From positions 2,480,001 through 2,544,000 of the forward strand of contig NC_019962.1 in NCBI RefSeq assembly GCF_000230735.2: 64,000 bases of DNA, given 5' to 3'. The first letter of the stretch is position 1, and each line of letters opens with the position of its first letter. This DNA comes from Natrinema pellirubrum DSM 15624 (GTDB lineage: Archaea; Halobacteriota; Halobacteria; Halobacteriales; Natrialbaceae). This document shows, piece by piece, positions 18,770 through 27,266 of the stretch. The notes beneath the pieces were generated by a model that worked only from the letters and a program-made list of their open reading frames with translations, did no database searches and was not told where the DNA came from. The translations under genes and the position numbers were made by a program.

Positions 18770-20842
18770 TTAGTCTTCCATCTCGGTCTTGGCGACCTCC
18801 GCGCCGGCGAACTCGAGTACTTCCTTCGCGCCGCCCTCGGAGTAGCCCTGTTCGATCAGCGCGTCGATCCACGCGGAGCGTTCGTCGTCGTCGAAGTCGT
18901 TGGCCGACACCAGCGCGGAGAAGTTGATGTTGTGTTTCTTGTCCTCCCAGAGCTTGCGTTCCAGGGCGCGGCGTAGGCGTTCGTTGTCCTGCGGGTTGAA
19001 CGCCTCGCCCTCGCGGGCGCGGCGGGAGACCCAGTTCGAGACTTCCTGTCGGAAGTCTTCTTTCCGATCTTCGGGAATATCGAGTTTCTCCTCGACCGAG
19101 CGCAGGAACGTCTCGTCGGGCTCTTGCTCGCGGCCCGTCAACTCGTCCTCGATGGTGTCGTCGTCGATGTAGGCCATCACGTGGTCCATGTACTTCTCGC
19201 CCTGGCGCTGGATCTCGTCAATGTCGTAGGCCAGGGCGTGGCGGACGTCCTCGATGGCGCGTTCCTTGTATTCCTCGCGGACCGTCTCGAGGTAACGGTA
19301 GTACTGCTCGAAGTTGTCCTCCGGGATGGAGCCGTGGTGTTCGAGGTTCTCCTCGAAGAAGTTAAAGACCGTTAGCGGCGAGAGGAACCCGCGCTGGCGG
19401 TGTTTGGAGTCCATGATCGCCTCGGCGATCTCGTCGCCGATAAAGCGCGGTGAGACCCCGACCATGCCCTCGCCGATCTCGGCTTTCGCCTCGGCTTCCT
19501 CGCGGAGCTTTTTCGTGTCGATGTCGTCGCCCTCGTCGATCTCGCCGTTGTAGGCTTTGGCCTTCGAGAGCAGCCCGACGGTCTCGGTGTCGGGCTCCTC
19601 GATGCGGGTCAAGACGCCGAACAGCCCCGCCATCTCTAAGGTGTGTGGCTCGACGTTGATGTCGGGGACGTCGGCGTTGTTGAGCATCTTCTCGTAGATG
19701 CTGGCCTCGTCCTCGTAGGAGAGGACGTAGGGGAAGTCGATCCGCTTGGTGCGGTCGTTGAAGGCCTCCATCTTCTCGTCGCCCTTCTTGTCCTTGTACT
19801 CGGGCATGTTCGTCCGGCCGACGATCACCTGGTCGATGTCGATCCGGGGGTTGTTCTTGGGCTTGATCGTCTGCTCCTGAGTCGCATGGAGGAAGTCGTA
19901 GAGGAACTCCCGCTGGAGTTTGAGCAGTTCCTCGCCGGAGAAGATCCCCCGGTTCGCGTTACAGAACGCGCCGGAGTAGTCGAACGCCCGCGGGTCGGAC
20001 TCGCCGTAGATGGCGATCTTCGAGTAGTTGACGTCGCCGGTGAGTTCGGTCTCGTCCTGGTTCTTCTTGTCCTTGGGCTCGAAGGTCTCGAGGCCCTGTC
20101 GCTTGTTCTCGTCGGCGACGAACCGGACGATTTCGACGTGGTTCTCGAGGACCTGCTGGAGGTCGTCCTCGTAATAGGCCAGCAGCTTGTCCATGTAGAA
20201 CTCGCTTTCCGGATCCAGCGCCTGCTCGTTCTGGATGGTGTAGGGCGCATCGAGGTTCTCGTTGAGGTCGTCGATGACCCGCTGGCGCTGCTCGAGGGGG
20301 AGGAGGACGAGCGGGTCCTGGTTCATCGGGGACCGGACGGTGTCGTCGGCCGGGTCCTGGTCCTGGATGACGTCACAGAGGTTCGTCCACCGGAAGGTGT
20401 ACATCCGGCCGTCCTCGCGGAGCGTGTAGTCCTCGAAGTACTGCCGGACCTGTTTGTCGAAGTGGGACTTCCCGGAGCCGACCGGCCCCAGCAGGAGCTT
20501 GATCCGCCGTTCCGGCCCGAGCCGGCGAGCGCCCGATTTGACCTTGTTGACGAACTCGTGGATCGACTGGTGGATCACCTTCCCGTAGAAGGTGTTCTCG
20601 CCGTCACCGAGCGGGTCCTCGCTGGCGAGTTGATACTCGACCATCCCCTCGGTTTCGTCGTAGGTGGTGCCGTAGTAGTCGAACATGTCCGCGACGCGCT
20701 GGTGGGCGTTGCGGGCCACCTTCGGGTCCTCGTATACTTCCTCGAGGTACCAGTCGAAGGACTTGGTCTCCCGCAGGTCCGCGGGCATCGACTCTTTGTA
20801 ATCGGTACTGAGCTGCTCGAGTGTCTCGATGTCACCGGTCAT
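18770..20842 (-). CDS. prkA: PrkA-family AAA/serine kinase, first paralogue
   Basis: The 690-residue product matches the bacterial PrkA length and layout: SFDWYLEEVYEDPKVARNAH N-terminus, Walker A GPVGSGKSHFD, the FRWTNLCDV strand, DPLVLLPLEQR, the AFCNANRGIFSGEEL Walker B/sensor region, VGRTNMPEYKDKKG, RIDFPYVLSYEDE arginine-finger region and a C-terminal kinase-like domain with KHRQRGFLSPLTVFNFFEEN. ATG 20842 overlaps the stop of a short upstream frame (ATGA) and gives the family N-terminus MTGDIETLEQL; the longer frame to 21058 encodes basic, non-conserved residues. It leads the four-gene stress operon. Confidence 0.93.
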   Translation of the reverse strand: MTGDIETLEQLSTDYKESMPADLRETKSFDWYLEEVYEDPKVARNAHQRVADMFDYYGTTYDETEGMVEYQLASEDPLGDGENTFYGKVIHQSIHEFVNKVKSGARRLGPERRIKLLLGPVGSGKSHFDKQVRQYFEDYTLREDGRMYTFRWTNLCDVIQDQDPADDTVRSPMNQDPLVLLPLEQRQRVIDDLNENLDAPYTIQNEQALDPESEFYMDKLLAYYEDDLQQVLENHVEIVRFVADENKRQGLETFEPKDKKNQDETELTGDVNYSKIAIYGESDPRAFDYSGAFCNANRGIFSGEELLKLQREFLYDFLHATQEQTIKPKNNPRIDIDQVIVGRTNMPEYKDKKGDEKMEAFNDRTKRIDFPYVLSYEDEASIYEKMLNNADVPDINVEPHTLEMAGLFGVLTRIEEPDTETVGLLSKAKAYNGEIDEGDDIDTKKLREEAEAKAEIGEGMVGVSPRFIGDEIAEAIMDSKHRQRGFLSPLTVFNFFEENLEHHGSIPEDNFEQYYRYLETVREEYKERAIEDVRHALAYDIDEIQRQGEKYMDHVMAYIDDDTIEDELTGREQEPDETFLRSVEEKLDIPEDRKEDFRQEVSNWVSRRAREGEAFNPQDNERLRRALERKLWEDKKHNINFSALVSANDFDDDERSAWIDALIEQGYSEGGAKEVLEFAGAEVAKTEMED

Positions 20843-21051
20843 GGTATCGTTGAGTGGGTTCCCCCCGTTTGCGGTCGTCCGTGATCGCACGGAGTGAAAG
20901 CGGACGTCTTCGACCAGCCGAGGCGTCTCGCGGCCGAACCGTCGGAATCCGTCGCCTCGCTGTACCCGACGTGAGCGTCGAACTCGTCGGGCTCCTCGAG
21001 GGCACTCTCGGGGAGCGTGACCCGTTCGTGGGCGGCGTGGTAGCGTGTCAT
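20839..21051 (-). CDS. Possible small acidic protein upstream of prkA
   Basis: A 70-codon frame starts ATG 21051, after an AGGTGA Shine-Dalgarno-like run, and its TGA overlaps the prkA ATG as ATGA. The first 40 residues (MTRYHAAHERVTLPESALEE and on) are acidic with normal haloarchaeal codon use; the last 25 look less protein-like. Coupling with prkA and composition argue for a real leader gene or for a gene whose 3' part was frameshifted. I recognise no family. Confidence 0.4.
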   Translation of the reverse strand: MTRYHAAHERVTLPESALEEPDEFDAHVGYSEATDSDGSAARRLGWSKTSAFTPCDHGRPQTGGTHSTIP

Positions 21052-21058
21052 ATGTCAC

Positions 21059-21427
21059 CTTTCACCACTCTCCGTTGCGCAACACCGTGTGGGGAGTCGA
21101 GCAACGGTGCGCCGGGGACGGGCGCGGAGTGGATCGGTCCGGCGATCGGATACCGATAGTATTTAATGAGTGAGTAATCCAGCTACTTAACCTTAGCCCC
21201 AAAAGGTATTTGTCAGAAACTATTTCCACACGAATTCTGCTAGAAACATATATTGGGCCTAGGTATCACACCCCACATTCGGGCGACTACGGTATAAGTT
21301 GCCAGCCTGCACAGGCAGCGTGGGCTCGCGCGCGCCAGTTCGTGGTCGCGGCGAGTCACTGGACTACCCCCGTCCCTCTGGCCACCGTGACGAGGGGGAT
21401 TTAGGCGCGGGGCATCTATCGGAGGCT
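21059..21427. other. Intergenic region upstream of the PrkA operon
   Basis: 369 bases between divergent genes, AT-rich around 21160-21300, with no coding sequence I can support. It should contain the PrkA operon promoter and the promoter of the gene at 21428. Confidence 0.55.
21160..21166 (-). promoter_or_regulatory. TATA-like element for the PrkA operon
   Basis: On the reverse strand TTAAATA lies in CTCATTAAATACTATC. Transcription would start near 21135, leaving about 85 bases before the small upstream frame at 21051, so the message would have a leader with a Shine-Dalgarno. Confidence 0.4.
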
Positions 21428-21859
21428 ATGTCGGACTCGACCGCTGACGACGGGGGTATCGACTCGCGGCTCCCCGAGGCCTGGCAGGTCTGGAGTCGGG
21501 GCGAGGACGGCCGGCTCGTCCTCGCGTACCGACCGGACGTCTTCGACGCCGCGGACTTTCCCGCTCCCTGTCTGCCGACGCTGTATCTCACCCACGGCAA
21601 GCGAACCCGACGGCCCGGCGTTCACCCCGGCGACACCGCCGACACCGCGGACTGGTTCGTCACGCTCTATCTCGAGCCCGATGTCTCGCTGAACGAGACG
21701 CTCCGATATCCGACCCGGGAGGCCGCCCTCGAGGAAACGATCGCACTCGCTCGGCGGTTCGACGACGGCGAGATCGACTACCGCGACCTGTATCAGGTTC
21801 CCCGCGAGGCGTACTTCGAGCGACTCGACGACCTCACCGGCGACGGCCGCGAGGACTGA
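21428..21859 (+). CDS. Conserved haloarchaeal protein (DUF5820-like)
   Basis: 143 residues, soluble, acidic. Recognisable features are EAWQVWSRGEDGRLVLAYRP, LPTLYLTHGKR and TADWFVTLYLEPDV. I believe this is the haloarchaeal family DUF5820, but that is from recollection. No catalytic motif is visible. ATG 21428 is the first start giving haloarchaea-like composition. The next gene on the same strand (UPF0179) is 79 bases downstream. Confidence 0.75.
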   Translation: MSDSTADDGGIDSRLPEAWQVWSRGEDGRLVLAYRPDVFDAADFPAPCLPTLYLTHGKRTRRPGVHPGDTADTADWFVTLYLEPDVSLNETLRYPTREAALEETIALARRFDDGEIDYRDLYQVPREAYFERLDDLTGDGRED

Positions 21860-21938
21860 CTCCCGAAGCGGTGATCGACTGGACCGTCGCGGCCGCTGTG
21901 ACGTGACCCTTAACCGCCAGTGGCGAGTATCCGTTCCC

Positions 21939-22385
21939 ATGTCGACCGTTACGCTCGTCGGGTCCCGGCTGGCCGAACCGGGGACCGAGTTCATCTACGA
22001 GGGCGAAGCCGACGCCTGTGCCGGCTGTCCGTACCGGAGTCAGTGTCTCAATCTCTCGCCGGGCACGAAGTATCAGGTCACGTCGATCCGCGAGAACGCC
22101 CAAACCCTCGAGTGTGCCATGCACGACGGCGGGGTCCGGGCCGTCGAGGTCGAGCCGGTCTCCGTGCGCGCGAACATCACGTCGAAGGGTGCCTTCGCCG
22201 GCAGCAAGACCAGCCTCCCCGGCCCCTGCCCCTACGTTGAATGTCCGAGCCACGAGTACTGCGAGCCCGACGGCGTCGCCTTCGACGAGGAGTACCGCAT
22301 CGCCGAGATCGTCGGCGAGCCGCCACACGAGGTCTGTCACCTCGATCGGTCGCTCGAGCTGGTCGAACTCGAGACCGACGAGTAA
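21939..22385 (+). CDS. UPF0179 family protein
   Basis: 148 residues of an archaea-specific family. It has two cysteine clusters, CAGCPYRSQCLNL near the N-terminus and CPYVECPSHEYCEP in the C-terminal half, plus a late cysteine (VCHLD), which suggests a metal or Fe-S centre. The central ALTLECAMHDGGVRAVEVEP-like strand and RANITSKGAFAGS are family-like. Start ATG 21939 gives the usual MSTVTLVGSRLA. Function is unknown. Confidence 0.88.
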   Translation: MSTVTLVGSRLAEPGTEFIYEGEADACAGCPYRSQCLNLSPGTKYQVTSIRENAQTLECAMHDGGVRAVEVEPVSVRANITSKGAFAGSKTSLPGPCPYVECPSHEYCEPDGVAFDEEYRIAEIVGEPPHEVCHLDRSLELVELETDE

Positions 22386-22425
22386 TCACATCGAAAACCC
22401 CCGGCACTGTTCTCGCCGTCCGGAG

Positions 22426-22776
22426 CTACGCCTCGAGCGCGCTCTCCTCGAGCCAACTGCCCGCCCAGCACTCGATCTCGCCGAAAACCGGCTCGAGGGA
22501 CTCGCCCTTGTCGGTGAGGCTGTAGAAGGTGGCGACGGGGGCGTCCTCCTCGATACGTCGTTCGACGAAGCCCATCTCGCCTAAGTCGTCGAGGACCCGC
22601 GAGAGGGTGCGGGCGTTCGCGCCCGTCGAGCGCTTGAGTTCGTTGAAGCGCTGTTCGCCGTCCAGTAGCTCGTGGAGGACCGCCAGTCGCCACTTGGAGC
22701 CGATCTGCTCGAGGGAGGCGATCACGGGACAGGCACTGTCGTCCTGTTCGCGGGGTTCGGGCCGTTGGGATGCCAT
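22426..22776 (-). CDS. HxlR-family winged-helix regulator
   Basis: 116 residues with the HxlR layout: a cysteine near the N-terminus (DDSACPVIASLEQIGSKWRL), the recognition region FNELKRSTGANARTLSRVL, then the wing and YSLTDKGESL. HxlR proteins are dimeric repressors or activators, often redox- or electrophile-sensing through that cysteine. It faces a flavin reductase gene, with a perfect dyad (22813-22826) in the shared spacer as probable operator. Confidence 0.92.
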   Translation of the reverse strand: MASQRPEPREQDDSACPVIASLEQIGSKWRLAVLHELLDGEQRFNELKRSTGANARTLSRVLDDLGEMGFVERRIEEDAPVATFYSLTDKGESLEPVFGEIECWAGSWLEESALEA

Positions 22777-22812
22777 TGAGTACCGCCGCCTACGTCGCGA
22801 ACCGTTTTAGTA

Positions 22813-22826
22813 GTTCGCATACGAAC
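22813..22826. promoter_or_regulatory. Palindromic operator candidate between HxlR and flavin reductase genes
   Basis: GTTCG-CATA-CGAAC is a perfect 5-base inverted repeat with a 4-base spacer. It lies 37 bases before the hxlR start, next to an AT-rich TTTTAGTAG stretch that could be the reverse-strand TATA box, and well before the forward gene. Position and symmetry fit HxlR binding. Confidence 0.5.
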
Positions 22827-22899
22827 CGGGTATCATCGTGTTAGTAGATTGTGCGCGGCGACCGGCAGCGCCGACGCCGACCCGACGGGTGAGACGGCG

Positions 22900-23529
22900 A
22901 TGACCGACGGCGGAACGGCCGGAACGGACGGGGCCGACGCCCTCGAAATCGATGCCGCCGACCACGACGGCTCGCTCTATCGGATCCTCTCGAGCGCGGT
23001 CGTCCCCCGGCCGATCGCGTGGGTGAGTACCACGAGCGAGGACGGCGTCGACAACCTCGCGCCGTACAGTTTCTTCACCGTGGCATCGGTCGACCCACCG
23101 GTCCTGCTGTTCGCGCCGGTCGACGGGGCCGACGGGCTCAAGGACACGCCGCGAAACGCCCGCGACACCGGCGAGTTCGTCGTCAACCTCGTCACTGCGG
23201 ACCTCGCCGAAGCGATGAACGAGACCAGCGCCACGCTGTCGGCCGACGAGAGCGAGTTCGACCACGCCGGTCTCGAGCGGGCCGCCTCAACCGCGGTCGC
23301 GCCGCCGCGCGTAGCGGACGCGACGGTCGCCTTCGAGTGTACGCTCCACGACCTCGTCGACGTCGGCGGGTCGACGCTCGTGCTGGGTGAAGTCGAACAC
23401 GTCCACATCAAGGAGTCGGTGACGACTGACGGGAAGATCGACGTCGACGAGATCGACGCTCTCGGTCGACTCGCGGGGAGCCGGTACGCCCGAACCGGGG
23501 ATCGGTTCTCGCTCGAGCGACCGCCGTAG
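22900..23529 (+). CDS. Flavin reductase-like, FMN-binding protein
   Basis: 209 residues of the flavin reductase (FMN-binding split barrel) family. SAVVPRPIAWVSTTSEDGVDN and LAPYSFFTVASVDPPVL are the hallmark FMN-contacting segments, followed by DTGEFVVNL and a GEVEHVHI strand. Such proteins reduce flavins with NAD(P)H or bind FMN for oxidoreductases. ATG 22900 is taken as start; a TTG at 22849 would add 17 residues. Regulation by the divergent HxlR gene through the dyad at 22813 is likely. Confidence 0.87.
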   Translation: MTDGGTAGTDGADALEIDAADHDGSLYRILSSAVVPRPIAWVSTTSEDGVDNLAPYSFFTVASVDPPVLLFAPVDGADGLKDTPRNARDTGEFVVNLVTADLAEAMNETSATLSADESEFDHAGLERAASTAVAPPRVADATVAFECTLHDLVDVGGSTLVLGEVEHVHIKESVTTDGKIDVDEIDALGRLAGSRYARTGDRFSLERPP

Positions 23530-23570
23530 CTCCCGACCATCTCCGTCGCGAACGCGGGTCGCGGCCGGCG

Positions 23571-23990
23571 CTACTCCGCCGGCAGGTCGCTCTCGAGCAG
23601 CGTCTCGAGGTTCTCCAGCGCCCGCAGATAGACGGGGACCGAACCCGCGGCGTGGACGGGGAGTTCGAACGCAATCCGGCACCGCCGTTCGCCGAGGTCG
23701 TCGACGCGGTGGCCGGCTGCGGGGATCCCGGTCACGCGCCAGGTCCAGCGCCGTTCCGTACACGACGTGATCCGGAACGGGATCCACGCGCCCGGCACGC
23801 GGATCCGTCCCCGCGTGTCGGGACGAAGCCGCCGGTCGGTCGCCTCGACGCCGTTGATCAGCGGCGACCACTCCGGCCAGCGGGTCGTGTCGACCAGGAG
23901 GTCCCAGGCCTCGGCCGCGGGAACCGAGAGGACGTGCGACACCTCGAGGCGGCGGCCGTCCGGGGTCGTCGCGGTCCGAACTCGAGTCAT
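23571..23990 (-). CDS. SRPBCC (START-like) domain protein
   Basis: 139 residues. VSHVLSVPAAEAWDLLVDTT followed by WPEWSPLINGVEA is the typical first strand and helix of polyketide-cyclase/START-like folds, and W-WRVTGIPAAGHRV with LGERRCRIAFELP supplies later strands. The fold has a hydrophobic pocket for lipids or small ligands. Nothing here names the ligand. It converges with the flavin reductase gene. Confidence 0.8.
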   Translation of the reverse strand: MTRVRTATTPDGRRLEVSHVLSVPAAEAWDLLVDTTRWPEWSPLINGVEATDRRLRPDTRGRIRVPGAWIPFRITSCTERRWTWRVTGIPAAGHRVDDLGERRCRIAFELPVHAAGSVPVYLRALENLETLLESDLPAE

Positions 23991-24109
23991 CAGTGGCCCT
24001 ACGTCGTCCTCGACAATGGGGGTTTGGGCGGTTCGCCGATCTGGTCCCGAACCCGACTGTCGTCAGCCACTAGACTTTACTGGGGTGGCTCCCTCCGTCG
24101 GACTATCGA

Positions 24110-25027
24110 ATGGCGATACTCGAAGTGGACGACCTCCGGAAGGAGTACGGCGGCTTCACCGCCGTCGAGGGCAGCTCCTTCGAGATCGAACGCGGCGAGG
24201 TCTTCGGCGTCGTCGGCCCCAACGGTGCGGGCAAGACGACGACGCTGAAGATGCTGGCCGGGCTGATCGAGCCCACCGCCGGGACCGCCGTCGTCGCCGG
24301 CCACACCCCGGGTGAGCGTGAGATGCAGCGCCGACTCGGCTTCCTCCCCGAGGAATCCCCGCTCTACGAGGAGATGACCGCGGTAAGCTACCTCGAGTTC
24401 TTCGCTGACCTCTACGACGTGCCCGCGGACGTGGCCACCGAGCGGATCCACGACTCGCTGGACCGCCTCGATCTCGAACACCGGGAGCGCCGGATCGGCA
24501 ACATGTCCAAGGGGATGCAACGGAAGGTCGCGATCGCGCGGGCGCTGGTCAACGACCCCGACGTGTTGATCTTCGACGAACCGGCATCGGGGCTGGACCC
24601 GCTGACGACCAACTACATTATCGAGTTCACCCGCGAGCTGAGCGACGAGGGGAAGACGATCGTCTTCAGCGCGCACAACCTCTTTCACGTCGAGAGTATC
24701 TGCGACCGGCTCATCATCATGAACGACGGCCGGATCGTCGCCCGCGGCACGCTCGAGGCGATCCGCGAGGCCCACGGCGGCACCGAGTACCACGTCTACG
24801 CGACGACCGACGGCAGCGACGGGCCGGCAGCCGCCGACTCGCCGCTTGAGGTCACCGAGGAGAACGGGCAGTACCGCCACGTCGTCGCCGACATGGCCGC
24901 CGTCGAGGCCGTTCGAGAGGCCGTCGAGGCCGGCGGCGGCCGCGTGACCGACATCCAGACGAAGACCCCCAGCCTCGAGGAGATCTTCCTCGAGGTGGCC
25001 AGCGAACCGGAGGAGACGGAGGCGTGA
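24110..25027 (+). CDS. ABC exporter ATP-binding protein
   Basis: 305 residues with Walker A GPNGAGKTTT, Q-loop equivalent LGFLPEESPLYEEMT, a signature NMSKGMQRKVAIARALV, Walker B VLIFDEPASGLDP and the H-loop SAHNL. The C-terminal 80 residues form the usual regulatory extension of NatA/CcmA-type exporters. It energises ABC-2 type export with the permeases encoded downstream. Its TGA overlaps the GTG start of the first permease. Since both permease genes look broken, the ATPase may now lack a partner. Confidence 0.93.
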   Translation: MAILEVDDLRKEYGGFTAVEGSSFEIERGEVFGVVGPNGAGKTTTLKMLAGLIEPTAGTAVVAGHTPGEREMQRRLGFLPEESPLYEEMTAVSYLEFFADLYDVPADVATERIHDSLDRLDLEHRERRIGNMSKGMQRKVAIARALVNDPDVLIFDEPASGLDPLTTNYIIEFTRELSDEGKTIVFSAHNLFHVESICDRLIIMNDGRIVARGTLEAIREAHGGTEYHVYATTDGSDGPAAADSPLEVTEENGQYRHVVADMAAVEAVREAVEAGGGRVTDIQTKTPSLEEIFLEVASEPEETEA

Positions 25028-26281
25028 GCGACGGCCGACTCAGTGCGCTCGCCGACCGACTCGGACGGTTCCGCGAGTCCATCGCGCGCACGAGCCGGAT
25101 CGCCCGCTGGGAGGTCACCGCCAGCGCGGGGACCGTCGACCGGAAGACGGCGGTCGCGCTCGTGGTGTTGGTCCTCGCGGCCGGGACCGCCGGTTTCTCC
25201 GTCGCCGACGAGGGGCTCGGCCTCGAGCGCGAGATCTACGTCGTCGGGGTCGCCGAGGAGAGTCAGTACCACGACGTCGCGGTCGAAGCAGAGCAGTTTC
25301 GCCCGGTTCCACTGGAAGACGTAGTGGCCGAATCCGGTAGCGGGAACGCCGACACCATCGCGCTTCGGGATGACGCAAACATCGACGTCGTGGTGACCCG
25401 CGACGGGCGGATCGCCCACGATGGCCCGAACGGCGCGGCGGCCTACGACGAGTTCCGGAGCGCAGTGGAGACGTACAACGCGAACCTGATGGATCGGGAG
25501 TCGGACCAGGCGGCGGCCTACCCGGTCCTCGTCTCGCTCGAGTATCAGGACCGCGACCTCGGGGGGACGACCGCCGACGGGACGAGTGACGATGGGGACG
25601 GAACCGCGGACGAATCGAGCGACGGCGGAGACGGAACCGCCGACGGCGGGACCGGCAGCGACGGTGACGAACCCGCGACCGGTGGCGGCGGGGGCGGGGA
25701 CGACGGCGGCGACGACCGCCTGCAGGTGCCGAACGTCGGCGGCGGCTCGGGGGCCTCGAGCGCGCCAGGCACGCCCGGCTCGATCGCGCCGCCGTTCCCC
25801 TTCGACTCGCTCGTGTTGGCCTTTCTGTTTGTCGTGCCGATGAACTTCGTGATTCAGGCCTACGGGAGTACGATCATGGACGAGCGGCTCAACCGCCGCG
25901 GCGAACTCCTGCTGGTGTCGCCGGCCTCGAGCCGCGAGATCGTCGCGGGGAAGACGCTCCCGTACCTGCTCGGACTCGTCGGGATCGTCATCGCGATCGC
26001 GGTCGGTATCGGCGGGAGCCCGCTCGCGGTCGCCGCCGCGGTACCGATCGCCCTGCTTTTCCTGGCAGCGTCATTCACCGGCGCGATGTTCGCCCGCTCG
26101 TTCAAGGAACTCACGTTCGTGACGGTCACGATCAGCGTCTTTCTGACGACGTACACGTTCATTCCGGCGATCTTCACTGACGTGAACCCGATCGCGCTGA
26201 TCTCGCCGCTGACGCTGATCGTGATGGACTTACAGGACGAGTCGGTTCGGCTCGGCGAGTACCTGTTCTCGACGGGGCCGT
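25024..26281 (+). pseudogene. ABC-2 type exporter permease A, 3'-truncated
   Basis: Starts GTG 25024, overlapping the ATPase stop. It encodes one N-terminal helix (about residues 40-58), a large external domain ending in an acidic, glycine-rich linker (GDEPATGGGGGGDDGG region), then helices including FVVPMNFVIQAYGSTIMDERL, typical of NatB-like permeases. Sensible sequence stops at GEYLFSTGP near 26280. The frame then runs through to a stop at 26478, encoding a Pro/Thr/Ser/Arg-rich tail that is the next gene read out of frame. The last helix and tail expected for the family are missing. Best read as a deletion fusing permeases A and B. Confidence 0.75.
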
Positions 26282-27185
26282 CGACGGCTACGAGCTGGAC
26301 GTCGCGGTCACCGGCGACGACACCGAGACCCTGCTGTCGGTCGCGAACGAACGCGACGGCGTCACTGCCCGGCAATTCGACGATCGCGGAGCGGCCTACG
26401 AGGCGTTCGATGCCGGCTCCGTCTCGACCGTCCTCGATGCCAACCGGACCGACGACGGTCGGCTCAGCGTCAGGGTGACGGCTCCGGAGGAGGGGATCCG
26501 GACGACCCTGCTCGTGGTCCAGCTGCGGGACACCCTCCAGCAGGTCGAACGCGTCGAGCGCCAGCGAAACGCCGACGCCGGGCGGCTCGAGCGCTCGCCG
26601 GTCCCCGTCCCGAGCGAGATCGAGGCCAGTCCGTACGTGGGCTTTACCTACACGATCCTCGTGCCGCTGCTTTGCTTCCTCCCGGTGTTCATCAGCGGCT
26701 CGATCGCCGTCGACTCGCTGATCGAAGAGCGCCAGCGGGGGACCCTCGAGCTGCTCCGGGTCGCGCCGCTGTCGCTCGCCGAGGTGGTCGACGCGAAGCT
26801 GCTGGCGATCGCGGCGCTGGCACCGGTCCAGGCGATCGCCTGGCTGGCGCTGCTCGCCGTCAACGGGACGGCGATCGCCGGCCCGGTCGCGCTCGTCGCA
26901 CTGGTCGCCGCGCTGTCCCTGCTCGTGGTGACCGGCGGCGTCGCGGTCGCGCTGTGGGCCCCCGACAGGCGGCAGGCGCAGTTGCTCTACTCCATGGCCA
27001 CCGTCGGCGCGCTGGTCGTCGCGACGGTCCTGCCGGAACACCCCGCAAACACCGTCGCGAAGTTCGCGATCGGCAACCCGACGACGACCACGTGGGGGCT
27101 GCTCGCCGGCTACTGCCTGCTCGCGATCGCCGCGTTCCTCGCGCTGCAACGCGGGATCGACCGCCTCGAGCCGGAGTCGCTCTGA
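26271..27185 (+). pseudogene. ABC-2 type exporter permease B, 5'-truncated
   Basis: In a second frame, clear coding sequence begins at the junction (DGAVDGYELDVAVTGDD) with no start codon and no N-terminal helix. It continues as the external domain and then as membrane helices: VGFTYTILVPLLCFLPVFIS, SIAVDSLIEERQRGTLELL, four more helices, ending RGIDRLEPESL. An ATG at 26475 could start a shortened product lacking about half the external domain. The start of the gene was probably lost with the end of permease A. Out-of-frame contact rules out a functional fusion without recoding. Confidence 0.75.
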
Positions 27186-27266
27186 CGGGGATCGGTCGCC
27201 GGCGCCGTCCGGCGGAACCGGGGGAGATCCGAAACGATTAGTCGCTTCCCGAATGCGTATGCGGTA

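Noticed and set aside
16672-18927. Very long forward open frame opposite the second prkA
   Set aside because: It mirrors the kinase gene; Val/Leu/Asp-rich repeats are typical of antisense frames in GC-rich haloarchaeal DNA, and the PrkA motifs on the other strand are clear.
21210-21404. Forward open frame in the PrkA upstream region
   Set aside because: Codon use is mixed and the sequence overlaps the AT-rich promoter region; no family features.
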